64,000 nt of DNA from Burkholderiales bacterium JOSHI_001 (lineage in GTDB: Bacteria; Pseudomonadota; Gammaproteobacteria; Burkholderiales; Burkholderiaceae_C). Under the pieces are notes generated by a model that saw only the letters and a list, made by a program, of their open reading frames with translations, was not told where the DNA came from and made no database searches. How positions within the stretch are numbered: the first letter of the stretch is position 1; each line of letters starts with the position of its first letter. Below, piece after piece: positions 12,301 through 19,334 of this stretch. Position numbers and translations under genes: made by a program. The stretch lies in contig CM001438.1 in the NCBI GenBank assembly GCA_000244995.1, forward strand, positions 4,116,090 to 4,180,089, in the 5' to 3' direction.

Positions 12301-15300
12301 AACGAGGGCCCCTTCGCCACCTACCTGGACATCACCACGGCCATCAGCGACGTGGACAGCGCCAACTTCGATGGTGGCCAGTTGACCGTGACCATCACCA
12401 ACAACGGCGAAGCCAGCGACCGCCTGGTGGTGCTGGACGGCTTCGGTGTCACAGCGTCAGGCAGCGATCTGCGCTACGACTTCGGCAGCGGCCCGGTGGT
12501 CGTGGGCAGCCTGGCGGGGGGCGTGGGCCACGCCAACCCGCTGGTGATTACCTTCAACGCCCAGGCCACGCCGGCCGCGGCCCAGGCGGTGGCACGCCAG
12601 GTGGCGTTCATGAGCGCCAGCGACACCCCGTCCACGCTGCAGCGCACCCTCAGCACCCAGGTCAGCGACGGTGATGGCGGCACCAGCCTTCTCGACACCC
12701 GGGTGATGAACGTGGGCGCCGTCAACGATGCCCCCACCGTCACGTCCACCGTGGCGAACCTGGTCTACACCGAAGGCGACGGCGCCCAGGCGGTGGACCC
12801 CGGTCTGGTGGTGGCCGATATCGACAACGCCACCTTGGCTGGCGCCACGGTGAGCATCCACCCGCTGTCCTACGTGGCCGGGCAGGACCTGCTGGGTTTC
12901 GTCAACCAGGCTGGCATCAGCGGCAGCTGGAACGCCGGCAGCGGCACGCTCACGCTGACCGGCAGCGCCACCGTGGCGCAGTACGAAGCCGCGCTGCGCT
13001 CGGTCACCTACAGCAATGGCAGCGACGCGCCTGATACCCGTGCACGCACGGTGCTGTTCAGCGTCAGCGACGGCAGCGCCAGCAGCGCCGCAGCCAGCCG
13101 CGACATCCTGGTGTCGGCGGTGAATGACGCCCCGGCGCTGCTCACCACCGCCGGTTCGCTGAACTACAACGAAAACGCGCCGGCCACCGCCATCGACCCG
13201 GGCCTGAACCTGTCCGACGTGGACAGCGCCACGCTCAGCAGCGCCACCGTGCGCATCAGCGTGGCTTACGTTGCGGGTGAAGACACGCTCGGCTTCGTCA
13301 ACCAGAACGGCATCAGCGGCAGCTGGAACGCCAGCACCGGGGTGCTCACGCTGAGCGGCAACGCCACCGTGGCGCAGTACCAGGCCGCGCTGCGTTCGGT
13401 CACCTACGTCAACGGCAGCGAAGCGCCCAGCATCGCCGTGCGCACGGTGGCATTCCAGGTGAACGATGGTGTTGCCAACAGCAACCTGGCCACGCGCCAG
13501 GTGCAAGTGGTCAGCATCGACGACGCCCCCACCACCAACGACACCAGCGCCAGTGGCAGCGAAGACGCGTCGTCCATCGCCATCACGCTGACCGGCAGCG
13601 ACGTGGACGGCACGGTGAACCGCTTCCGCCTGGGCAGCCTGCCGGCCAACGGGCTGCTGTACACCGACGCCGCGCTCACCACGCTGGCGGTCATCAACAC
13701 CGACATCCCCGCCAGCGGCCAGGCCCTGACCCTGTACTTCGTGCCCGCCGCCAACTGGAGCGGCAGCACCAGCTTCAGCTACGCGGCCCGCGACGTGGTG
13801 GGCATGACCGACCTGAGCCCGGCCACCGCCAGCCTGAGCGTGGCCGCGGTGAACGACGCACCGGTGCTGGCCCCCAGTGGCGGTGCGCCCAGCTTCACCG
13901 AGAACGGTGCCGCCGTGGTGCTGGACGCCGGCTTGGCGCTGACCGACGTGGACAGCGCCACCCTGGGCACCGCCACGGTGGTGATCAGCAGCAACTACGC
14001 GAACGGCCAGGACACGCTGGCCTTCGTGAACCAGAACGGCATCAGCGGCAGCTGGAACGCGGCCAGCGGCACGCTCACGCTGTCCGGCAGTGCCACCGTG
14101 GCGCAGTACCAGGACGCCCTGCGCAGCGTCACCTATGTCAACAGCAGCGATGCGCCCAATACCGCCACGCGCACGCTGAGCTTCCAGGTCAGCGACGGGG
14201 CGGCCAGCAGCGCGGTGGCCACGCGCCAGCTGGCGGTGGTCGGCGTGAACGACGCGCCCACCACCAACGGCACGGCCGCCAGTGGCAACGAAGGCAGCCC
14301 GTCCATCGCCGTCACCCTGACCGGCAGCGACCTGGACGGCACGGTGAACCGCTTCCAATTGCTGGACCTGCCGGCCAATGGGCTGCTGTACACCGACCCC
14401 GGGCTGAGCACGCTGGCGGCGGTGAACACCGACCTGGCGGCCAGCGGCCAGGCGCTGACGCTGTACTTCAAGCCCACGGCGCTGTGGAACGGCAGCACGA
14501 GTTTCAGTTTCGTGGCCATCGACGACGCCGGTGGCGCCGACGCCACGCCCGCCACCGCCACCCTGACGGTGCTGCCGGTCAACGATGCCCCCACGCTGAG
14601 CCCCAGCGTCAGTGCGCTGGTCTACACCGAGAACGACAGCCCGCGCGCGGTGGACGCGGGCCTGACCCTGACCGACCCCGACAGCCCCACGCTGGCCGGC
14701 GCCAGCGTGCGCATCAGCGCGGGCCATGTGCCCGGCCAGGACCAGCTGGACTTCGCCACCAGTTTCGCCACGTCGGTGGGCATCAGCGGCAGCTGGAACG
14801 CGCTCACCGGCACGCTCAGCCTCAGCGGAACGGCCACCCTGGCGCAGTACCAGGCGGTGCTGCGCACCGTGACCTACACCAACAGCTCGGACGCCCCGTC
14901 CACCGCGGCGCGCACGCTGCAATTCAGCATCGACGACGGTGCCGGCGGCAGCGCCACGGCCACGCGCGCGCTCACGGTGCTGGCGGTGAACGACAGCCCC
15001 GCCGCCGTCAACGCCAGCCTGGCCGCGGTGGCCGAGGACACACTGTCGCCCGCCGGCGCCACGCTGACGGCCCTGTTCGGCCCCGGTTTCAGCGACCTCG
15101 ACGACGGCGCCTCGCTGGCCGGTGCCTTGGTCACCTTCAACCCGCTGCAGACCGCACAGGGCAACTGGCAGTACAGCACCGATGGCGGTGCGCAGTGGAA
15201 CAACGTGGGCGCGATCAACAGCCCTTCGGCCCTGGCGCTGGACGCTGCCAGCCGCCTGCGCTTTGTGCCCACCGCCGACTACAACGGCAGCCCCGATGCG

Positions 15301-18300
15301 CTGCAATTGCGCGTGCTGGACAACAGCTACAGCGGTGGCTTCACCGTGGGCAGCAACCGCGCCAGCGTGGACGCTTCGCTTGTGGGCGGCACCAGCGCGG
15401 TGGCCGCCACCGCGGTGAACCTGGGCACCCAGGTGCTGGCGGTGAATGACGCCCCGCGCATCACCAGCGACGGCGGTGGCGCCGCCGCCGTGCTGGTGCG
15501 CGACGAAAACGGCCTGGCCGTCACCACGGTCGTGGCGCCGGATGTGGACTCGGCCAGCGTCACCTACAGCATCGCGGGTGGCGCTGACGCGGCGCGTTTT
15601 GCCATCGATGCCGCCACCGGTGCCCTGTCCTTCCTGGCCGCGCCCGACTTCGAAGCGCCGGCCGACGCCGACGCCAACAACCTGTACCAGGTGCTGGTGC
15701 AGGCCGACGATGGCACGCTGGCCGACACCCAGGCCATCACGGTGCGCGTGGTGTCGGTCAACGAAGCGCCCAGCCTGCTGCTGCCCGCGGGCCAGGCCCT
15801 GGCCGAAGACCAGGCGCTGGCCGTGCCCGGTGTGCAGGTGGCCGACGTGGACGCCAACCTGGCGGAAGTGAGCCTGGCCGTGGGCCGCGGCAGCCTGAGC
15901 CTGGACCTGGCCGGCGGCGCCAGCGTGGTGGCCGGGGCCAATGGCAGCGCCAGCCTGACGCTGGCCGGCAACGGCGCGCAACTGAACGCGGCCCTGGCCA
16001 GCCTGCGCTACCAAGGCCTGCTCGACACCAACGGGCCCGACACGCTGCAGGTGCAGGTGCGCGACAGCGGCGGCCTGAGTGCCAGCGGCAGCGTGGCCCT
16101 CACCGTGCAGGCGGTGAACGACGCACCGCAGATCACCCTGCCCGCCACGCCGTCGCTGCCCGAGGACGGCACGCTGGCCTTCGGCAGCGGCGCCACCCGC
16201 ATCACCCTGGCCGACGTGGACGCCGGCAGCGCCACACTCAGCCTGCACCTGGTGGCCAGCCAGGGCACGCTCAGCCTGGCCAGCACGGCCGGCCTGGTGC
16301 TGGGCCTGGGCAGCGGAACGAACGATGCCGAATTGCGGGTCAGCGGCACGCTGGCCGACCTGCAGGCTGCGCTGGACGGCCTGAGCTTCCAGGCCGCGCC
16401 GGACTTCAATGGCAGCGCCTCGCTGGCCCTGACGCTGGACGACGGCGGGGCCAGCGGCGCGGGCGGCGCGCAGCAGGCCACGGCGCTGCTGGCCATCAAC
16501 GTGACGCCGGTCAACGACGCGCCGCGGATCAGCAGCGACGGCGGCGCCGCCGCGGCGGCCCTGGTGCGCAACGAAAACGCCCGGGCGGTCACCACCGTGG
16601 TGGCCAGCGACATCGACTCCGCCACGCTGCGCTTCAGCATCGCCGGTGGCGCCGATGCCGCGCGCTTCAGCATTGATGCCAGCACTGGCGTGCTCAGCTT
16701 CATCACGGCGCCCGACGCCGAAGCGCCCAGCGACGCCGACGGCGACAACGTCTACAACGTGCTGGTGCAGGCCAGCGACGGCAGCCTGACCGCCACCCAG
16801 ACCCTGGACGTGACCGTGGTGTCGGTGAACGAAGTGCCGGGGTTCACCCTGCCGGCCGCGGCCACCGGCCAGGAAGACACCCCGCTGGCGCTGACCGGCC
16901 TGGCGGTGGCCGACGTGGACGGCAACCTGGACGGCCTGCTGCTGTCGGTGGGCCGCGGCACCCTGACGGTGGACCTGTCCGGCGGCGCCACCCTCAGCGC
17001 CGGCAGCAATGGCAGCGCCAGCCTGGCCCTGGCCGGCACCCAGGCGCAGTTGAACGCGGCCCTGGCCAGCCTGAGCTACCAGGGCAGCCAGGACGCCAAC
17101 GGCGCCGACACCCTGACGCTCACGGCCCTGGAAGCCGGCGGCCCCGGCGCCGTGGCCACGCTGGGCCTGAACCTGGCCGCCGTGAACGACGCCCCCACGG
17201 TCAGTGCCGGCACCAGCGGCCTGCAGGTGGGCACCGACGAGGACAGCGCCAGCGCCCCGATCTCCGTGCGCCAGCTGCTGGCCGATCCGGCCCTGGGCGT
17301 GGCGGACGTGGACAGCCCCAGCCTGGGCCTGGCCCTGGTTCGCACCGCCGGCAATGGCACCTGGCAGTACCGGGTGGACGGCGGCGCCTGGACCGATGTG
17401 CCCGCGCTGACCGCCACCCGGGTGCTGCTGCTGCCCGATGCCACCGACCTGCGCTACCAGCCCGACAACCTGCGCGGCGAAACCGCCGGCATCGAATTCC
17501 GGCCCTGGGACCGCAGCAGCGGGTCGCCCTCGGCCAGCGGCCGGCCGCAGTTCGGCGACCCGCAGTCGCCGGCCCTGCAGTCCGCCTTGGCCAGCGGCAG
17601 TGCGTCCCTGGCGCTGGACGTGGCCGAGGTGAACGACGCCCCCATCGCCGCCGGCGGGCCCGTGGCCTTGCAGGAAGACCTGCTGCACACGCTGGCGCTG
17701 GTCGACTTCGGCTTCAGCGACCCGGACGGCAATGCGCTGCAGCAGGTGCGGTTCGACACCCTGCCCGCCACCGGCACCCTGCTGCTGGACGGCCAGGCCC
17801 TGGCCGCCGGCCAGGCCGTGGACGCGGCCAGCATCGCGGCGGGCCGGCTGCAGTACAGCCCCGCGGCCGACGCCAATGGCGACGGCCTGGCCGAGATCTT
17901 CTTCCGCGTGCAGGACGACGGGGGCGCAGCGCGCGGCGGCAGCGATACCGCCGCCGGGCCAGGCGTGCTGCGCCTGAACGTGGCCGCCGTGAACGACGCG
18001 CCGCGCTTCGTGGATGACAGCGCGCAGGTGGCCTGGACCTGGGCTGAAAACCAGTCCGGCAGCCGCAGCGCGGCGGCGCAGGACATCGACAGCGCCCTGC
18101 TGCAATACCGCATCGTCGGCGGCGCAGACGCCGGCCTGTTCAGCATGGACGCTTCCACCGGCGCGATCAGCCTGCTGCAGCCGGCCGACTTCGAAACCCC
18201 GGCCGACGCCAACGGCGACAACGTGTTTGAACTGCTGGTGCAGGTGGACGACGGCCAGGCCAGCACCTTGCAGGCCATCCGCGTGCAGTTGCAGAACGTG

Positions 18301-19329
18301 AACGAGGCGCCGGTGTGGGCCGGACCCGACACCGCGGTGGTGCAGGACAACAGCACCACCACCCTCACGGTGCAGGCCAGCGACCCCGACGCCACGCCGG
18401 CACTGAGCTACAGCATCGTGGGTGGCGCCGACGCGGCCCAGTTCAACATCGACCCGCGCACGGGCACGCTCAGCTTCCGCGAACCGGCGCGCTATTTCGC
18501 GCCCCGCGACGCCAACGCCGACAATGTCTACCAGGTGCAGGTGCAGGTGTCCGACGGCGCGCTCACCGCAGTGCGGGGCGTGTCGGTCAGCATCGCCGCG
18601 CTGCCGCCGGCGGCGCCGGCCGACGTGCCGGTGGACACCGACCCCGCCACCACCCCGCCCGTGGCCACCGAACCCGCGGCCCGCCCCCCGGTTCGGCTGG
18701 TCCTGCCGGCCCCGGTGGTACTGAACAGCAGCAGCGTCACGACAGCGCCGCCCGGCACCAGCGCCGCCGCCGCCGCGGACACCACCGAAACCCCGGGCGA
18801 CGCCGCCGTGCGCGCCACCCGCCAGGTGCCGACCAGCGCCAGTGCACGCAGCCCTGCGGCCCGCCTGGCGGGCCAGGGCGGCCTCGACAGCGCCTCGCCC
18901 ATTGAGCAGGCCGTGGCCGACCTGCTGGCCGCAAGCAACATCGACACCAGCGCCTTCGACCCGATGCTGATGAACACCCTGGTGGCCGGTAGCGGCGCGC
19001 GCGGTGACGCTGGCAGCGCGTCGCCGCAGGACAGCGCCAGCGCCGACAACCCCTTCTCGCGCCTGCGCAGCGGCGTGGTGCAGGCAGAGACCGCGGTGGC
19101 CGTGCTGGGTGCCGGCTTTGTCTGGTGGTCGCTGCGTGCCGCGGGCCTGCTGGCCACGGTGCTGGCGTCAGCGCCGGTGTGGCGCCACCTGGACCCGATT
19201 CCCATCCTGGGTGGTGACGAACGCGAACGTGAGGACGAGGACGACCTGGACGACCCCGACGCCGAAGCCGCGCGCGATGAAGCCGCGTCCCACGAACTGC
19301 TGGAGCAGGTGCGCCGCACCACGGTCTGA
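385..19329 (+). CDS. Giant repetitive surface protein (DUF4347, parallel beta-helix, delta-60, cadherin-like repeats)
   Basis: This single open frame encodes 6,314 residues and is probably a secreted or cell-surface adhesin. Near the N-terminus 'EEIEPRLLYAAD' (residues 14-25) matches the LEPR-XLL-type motif seen at the start of such proteins. A DUF4347 domain spans about residues 90-256. Four right-handed beta-helix blocks with recurring 'GNYIGT' rungs follow (about 264-765, 920-1610, 1733-2152, 2273-2569). The last three begin with 'ISLREA' (CSLREA-like) motifs, and each block closes with a related sandwich domain containing 'LQNFPVL' or 'LQNYPVL'. Seven delta-60 repeats occupy about 2820-3210. 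About 22 Ig/cadherin-like units, with boundaries such as 'AVNDAP', run to about 6070. A Pro/Thr linker, one hydrophobic segment (about 6234-6262) and an acidic tail end the protein. There is no clear Shine-Dalgarno; the start 10 bp after the adaptor gene suggests translational coupling. Adhesion is inferred from architecture. Confidence 0.9.
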   Translation: MAATPRRRRPPRIEEIEPRLLYAADMAALSPVAAAWAPAHTRLLNDGLATHPLNQALDQQLGALLAEMGSQPLPVLTPESTPRSTASPREVVFIDGALKDADDLAARWRQAATEQGRNLDVVLLDPRQDGVAQVSTWLAQAQPLQAIHLVSHGAAGQVRLGNAVLDANTLDARSAELQGWAAHLAAGADLMVYGCDVAASADGQALMARLRALTGADVAASLDRSGAAALGGNWGLESRLGDVQADWASAAPSIQGWQGTLATFTVTSNSDTNTVGTLRWAINQANSTTGADTITFSGVSNINLGALLPQITDQVSINGTSAGGTPGVTINAGAVTIGLDLVAGSDGSTVRGLVLQNFSSRGLFVEGAKNITIAGNYIGTDATGNFAAGNFVGIDLFNAGGSVVGGSAAADRNVISGNNNIGLNITGAGSTGIVVKGNYIGTTAAGTGDLGNTNHGIYVNAASGVTIGGSAAGEGNIISGQNFSGVTLDTGASGVTVLGNLIGLNAAGTGTIANSSHGIWILGANNTIGGTSTGARNVISGNGVLGIRLSGASATGNTILGNYIGTGANGTTDLGNAEDGIQLDTGASNNTIGGTATGARNIIAGNNNAGIALDDAATTGNIILGNWIGVGSNGTTLLANSHNGINVNSATGTLIGDGSVAGRNVVAGNTLHGVGVVNASGTAIRGNWLVNNGWDGVNVNGTSSGTVVGGTTGAEGNLIAYNGFRGILVTATPANAAAILANQIYANGDIGIDLANNGYDVNDALDPDSGPNGLQNYPVLASAASSTSGTTIVGSLNSNAGQTYRIDFYTNPQNNPEGSHGEGQRWLGSTTVTTDGSGNANFNTALSNVWVNHGDEVTATATRDLGGGNYGGSSEFALNISATASGVVVVDTTSDSYDAGVASGSVTITTLGTSRGGDGRISLREALFATNNTANGASPDRIVFAIPPNIESGNYNTASVVTRTIRLASLLPDVSQAVVIDASSDASFTANGNRPAIVLSGDTNNDGTADIQDGLRIWGATSGGSTVRGLVIQRFTQDAIDIASSNGNTVAGNWIGLDTAGTAAAGNQQGVNVWNSSGNTIGGTGALDGNVISGNSGPGIYIGTDNGSGGSNLIVGNRIGTNAAGTAAVGNLSQGILLSTAGNTVGGTSAAARNIVSGNANAGVYIINAAATGNVVIGNYIGTDASGTADINGSAQAGGTSGVVVDFGASNNRIGTNADGSNDAAERNIISGNNWYGLEFLGIGTTGNVAQGNYIGTDVTGQVALGNSGGGLSFWGGASGNRAGGGATGAGNVISGNLTGVLLAQGVSNNRVQGNLIGLAADGSTALGNTGAGVYFYNGGTGNAVTGNLIGTDGDGSNDAAERNVIAANVTGVALVNSEVSGNTVAGNYIGTDASGTLDRGNSSAGVLLQGGANGNTVGGSLAVQRNLISGNGQDGIRVVDEASDGNLLRGNWVGVNATGTATLGNDGDGIFINAGADNTVVGGSGAAEGNWVAGNGIVGIEVDGASTGTVIQGNRIGTDLAGTANWGQQQNGLLLEGGASNTLVGGTSAAAANTIAFNGQGGVWGAGISVAGTAGAGNSFLGNRVYGSVGLGIDLGSTGVNANDSGDADTGANNLQNFPVLASARTNASNQLILTGTLNSTANSFYRIEFFANTSQDGTGYGEGQTYLGFANVATDGSGNATISTTLGVNVAVGTYISATATKSDATYSSFTDTSEFGRNVYATATTNPALVVDTTADTLDGDATSISTLLANKGADGFISLREAITAANNTANTGTADVIRFNIASALVNGAHTITLLSDLPSLGEAVVIDGSSEPDFAGAPVVQLTDGGASTTVGLTLAGSGSTVRGLSITGFNGQGLLVSGNNNVVAGNWIGMAPNGSAPAQYNYHGIVINGSGNLVGGSSAADRNVIGYADYSGITLNGGGATNNRISGNYIGLLADGSTPATMWNYAFGLFNNANGNIIGTNGDGAGDAGEGNVIGGGWTSLGNGGLTTLTVAGNRFGLTAAGAVSAGGGGYLEVTNGTTVRIGTNGDGNSDALEANVFAGPLVITGAVSDLSIAGNFIGVAADGSTALGNGSAGVVVSGNAIGSIGGTSAALANAIAFNGGDGIEVTGSGASVRILRNAIYDNAGQGIDLGIVGVTSNDAGDTDTGANNLQNFPVLTTARTNASNQLILAGTLNSTANSFYRVEFFSNTSPDASGNGEGQTYLGFANVATDGSGNATISTSLGVNAAVGTYISATATKSDATYSSFTDTSEFGRNVYATATTNPALVVDTTADTLDGDATSISTLLANKGADGLISLREAITAANNTANTGTADVIQFNIAGALVNGAHTITLLSDLPWLTEALVIDGSSEPDYAVGAPRVVLDGNLVAGTGLSIQASNTTVRGLVLQRFAGRGIEVFNGAANVHIVGNHIGTDVTGLLAQGNGLWGIDVTGAGPGLLIGGNTAADSNVIGSNLGWGGIAINNTLGATVTGNYIGVGADGVTALGNGVGVLLLNTTTGARIGGTTAAERNVIAHNTGSGVAVWSGGSTAALLGNAIHDNAGQGIDLQWDGLTQANDAGDVDNLQNFPVLASAYTNASNQLMLTGTLNSSANSFYRIEFFASPSQDGSGHGEGSTYLGFANVASDGSGNASISTTLTANVAVGSFISATATKSDAAYTSFTDTSEFSANLAATAINTAPTGSDGSVSGTEDQPYTFSTANFGYSDTDGDALLQVWVDTLPGTGTLRLSGAALAAGSAVTASDINAGRLTYHPATDAAGASVASFSFRVQDSGGTLGGGADTDASANTLVINLAAVNDAPSFTNGAGSGRVVSSITAESDSAGATLVQPDGRIVVAGGYNSGGVGNAFLARYNNDGTLDPSFGSAGTLRLSLSPGHDGFSALVRQADGKLLAAGSAQNGSQYNFLVVRFNTDGSLDSSFGTGGAVQIDFAGSDDIARSIALQGDGKIVVGGEATLGAPRDFAVVRLNTDGSLDTSFSGDGRASASIAAGSDDQANALLLQADGRIVLAGITDSGGSLDAALVRFNTDGSLDAGFDGDGIRTLAIGTGYDQAVALAQQGDGRLLVAGDSMIAGTPDITLVRLNSDGSLDASFGSGGVVTTAVGASFDYAKAMALQADGRIVVVGEAFNGSNNDVAVLRFTSTGALDTSFSGDGKLTTAVGSATDSGAAVALQADGSIVVAGRADFASSDTALLRYTADGTADPHFGATATLGGTVAYTEGAAAVVLDTDVLVSDAELSTADNFNGATLSLARHGGANAQDALAFDGTNVTTSGANLLVGGVQVGTYNFTGGEMVVSFGANATQARVNTLMRNIVYWNTSDAPPASVQIDWAFSDGNTGAQGSGGALQATGSTTVSISAVNDAPVLSNGGSVGAGEDSGGNPFFGVATVADVDSTDFAGGVLSASVSAGGESTDQLTLLAIGGVSLAGADVRVSGVTVGTWSGGTGGTPLVVNFNANAQTAQVQAVYQSITFSTSSNAPATGLRTISVGLTDGDGGTSNTATGLVNLSSTSNDAPTFSNLNGTPTFTEGGAAVVLDADVSVFDAELAAANSFAGATLFVSRNGAASAQDVFGASGTLGALTEGGALVVGGTTVGAVLQNSAGLLALSFTADATPARLDQVMQQVTYANASDAPPASVQLRWIFNDGNSGAQGIGGSLAASGSTTVTIIATNDPPVIVPIAPDPTFIEGGPPQLIDATGTISDADSMDFDGGVLIVSISANGSPDDRLMLRNWGTGPGQVGVSGSNVTYEGTVIGTVSGGTNGNALFVSFNTSASATAVQEVYRSIQFDNLSDVPSTATRGIYVELSDGDGEAANPQIRLVNVQALNDAPVNTLPASFTVAEDTLTVLGGVSIADIDAAGSLVTSRLQVDAGALNITLAGATVISAGSNASADLSLRGTVADINATLASLSYTGAANAHGVAAATLTLTTDDGGNTGTGGALQDVRAASITITPVNDAPVLVQQPGGGTYNEGPFATYLDITTAISDVDSANFDGGQLTVTITNNGEASDRLVVLDGFGVTASGSDLRYDFGSGPVVVGSLAGGVGHANPLVITFNAQATPAAAQAVARQVAFMSASDTPSTLQRTLSTQVSDGDGGTSLLDTRVMNVGAVNDAPTVTSTVANLVYTEGDGAQAVDPGLVVADIDNATLAGATVSIHPLSYVAGQDLLGFVNQAGISGSWNAGSGTLTLTGSATVAQYEAALRSVTYSNGSDAPDTRARTVLFSVSDGSASSAAASRDILVSAVNDAPALLTTAGSLNYNENAPATAIDPGLNLSDVDSATLSSATVRISVAYVAGEDTLGFVNQNGISGSWNASTGVLTLSGNATVAQYQAALRSVTYVNGSEAPSIAVRTVAFQVNDGVANSNLATRQVQVVSIDDAPTTNDTSASGSEDASSIAITLTGSDVDGTVNRFRLGSLPANGLLYTDAALTTLAVINTDIPASGQALTLYFVPAANWSGSTSFSYAARDVVGMTDLSPATASLSVAAVNDAPVLAPSGGAPSFTENGAAVVLDAGLALTDVDSATLGTATVVISSNYANGQDTLAFVNQNGISGSWNAASGTLTLSGSATVAQYQDALRSVTYVNSSDAPNTATRTLSFQVSDGAASSAVATRQLAVVGVNDAPTTNGTAASGNEGSPSIAVTLTGSDLDGTVNRFQLLDLPANGLLYTDPGLSTLAAVNTDLAASGQALTLYFKPTALWNGSTSFSFVAIDDAGGADATPATATLTVLPVNDAPTLSPSVSALVYTENDSPRAVDAGLTLTDPDSPTLAGASVRISAGHVPGQDQLDFATSFATSVGISGSWNALTGTLSLSGTATLAQYQAVLRTVTYTNSSDAPSTAARTLQFSIDDGAGGSATATRALTVLAVNDSPAAVNASLAAVAEDTLSPAGATLTALFGPGFSDLDDGASLAGALVTFNPLQTAQGNWQYSTDGGAQWNNVGAINSPSALALDAASRLRFVPTADYNGSPDALQLRVLDNSYSGGFTVGSNRASVDASLVGGTSAVAATAVNLGTQVLAVNDAPRITSDGGGAAAVLVRDENGLAVTTVVAPDVDSASVTYSIAGGADAARFAIDAATGALSFLAAPDFEAPADADANNLYQVLVQADDGTLADTQAITVRVVSVNEAPSLLLPAGQALAEDQALAVPGVQVADVDANLAEVSLAVGRGSLSLDLAGGASVVAGANGSASLTLAGNGAQLNAALASLRYQGLLDTNGPDTLQVQVRDSGGLSASGSVALTVQAVNDAPQITLPATPSLPEDGTLAFGSGATRITLADVDAGSATLSLHLVASQGTLSLASTAGLVLGLGSGTNDAELRVSGTLADLQAALDGLSFQAAPDFNGSASLALTLDDGGASGAGGAQQATALLAINVTPVNDAPRISSDGGAAAAALVRNENARAVTTVVASDIDSATLRFSIAGGADAARFSIDASTGVLSFITAPDAEAPSDADGDNVYNVLVQASDGSLTATQTLDVTVVSVNEVPGFTLPAAATGQEDTPLALTGLAVADVDGNLDGLLLSVGRGTLTVDLSGGATLSAGSNGSASLALAGTQAQLNAALASLSYQGSQDANGADTLTLTALEAGGPGAVATLGLNLAAVNDAPTVSAGTSGLQVGTDEDSASAPISVRQLLADPALGVADVDSPSLGLALVRTAGNGTWQYRVDGGAWTDVPALTATRVLLLPDATDLRYQPDNLRGETAGIEFRPWDRSSGSPSASGRPQFGDPQSPALQSALASGSASLALDVAEVNDAPIAAGGPVALQEDLLHTLALVDFGFSDPDGNALQQVRFDTLPATGTLLLDGQALAAGQAVDAASIAAGRLQYSPAADANGDGLAEIFFRVQDDGGAARGGSDTAAGPGVLRLNVAAVNDAPRFVDDSAQVAWTWAENQSGSRSAAAQDIDSALLQYRIVGGADAGLFSMDASTGAISLLQPADFETPADANGDNVFELLVQVDDGQASTLQAIRVQLQNVNEAPVWAGPDTAVVQDNSTTTLTVQASDPDATPALSYSIVGGADAAQFNIDPRTGTLSFREPARYFAPRDANADNVYQVQVQVSDGALTAVRGVSVSIAALPPAAPADVPVDTDPATTPPVATEPAARPPVRLVLPAPVVLNSSSVTTAPPGTSAAAAADTTETPGDAAVRATRQVPTSASARSPAARLAGQGGLDSASPIEQAVADLLAASNIDTSAFDPMLMNTLVAGSGARGDAGSASPQDSASADNPFSRLRSGVVQAETAVAVLGAGFVWWSLRAAGLLATVLASAPVWRHLDPIPILGGDEREREDEDDLDDPDAEAARDEAASHELLEQVRRTTV
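5218..5796 (+). repeat. Long near-identical internal repeat, copy A
   Basis: This segment of the giant gene reappears at 6841-7419 with a constant offset of 1,623 bp (541 codons) and very few differences. It encodes a beta-sandwich linker plus the start of the next beta-helix block, including 'SEFGRNVYATATTNPALVV' and 'SLREAITAANNTANTGTADV'. Diverged relatives lie near 2700-3030 and 8092-8430. The near-identity at DNA level points to a recent tandem duplication or gene conversion. Confidence 0.85.
6841..7419 (+). repeat. Long near-identical internal repeat, copy B
   Basis: Second copy of the 579-bp segment at 5218-5796, in the same frame and orientation. The beta-helix stretches between the two copies are clearly diverged, so the conserved part is the junction module (sandwich plus 'LREA' helix cap) rather than the rungs. 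It is also a natural site for recombination that would remove or add one 541-residue unit, and a likely misassembly point in short-read data. Confidence 0.85.
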
Positions 19330-19334
19330 GCCCC

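Noticed and set aside
622-18105. Very long minus-strand open frames (773, 1,408 and 1,882 codons) opposite the giant gene.
   Set aside because: They are mirror frames of the GC-rich Ala/Gly/Thr repeats: their products are Gly/Val/Ala/His/Gln-rich without domains, while the plus strand shows conserved domains throughout.
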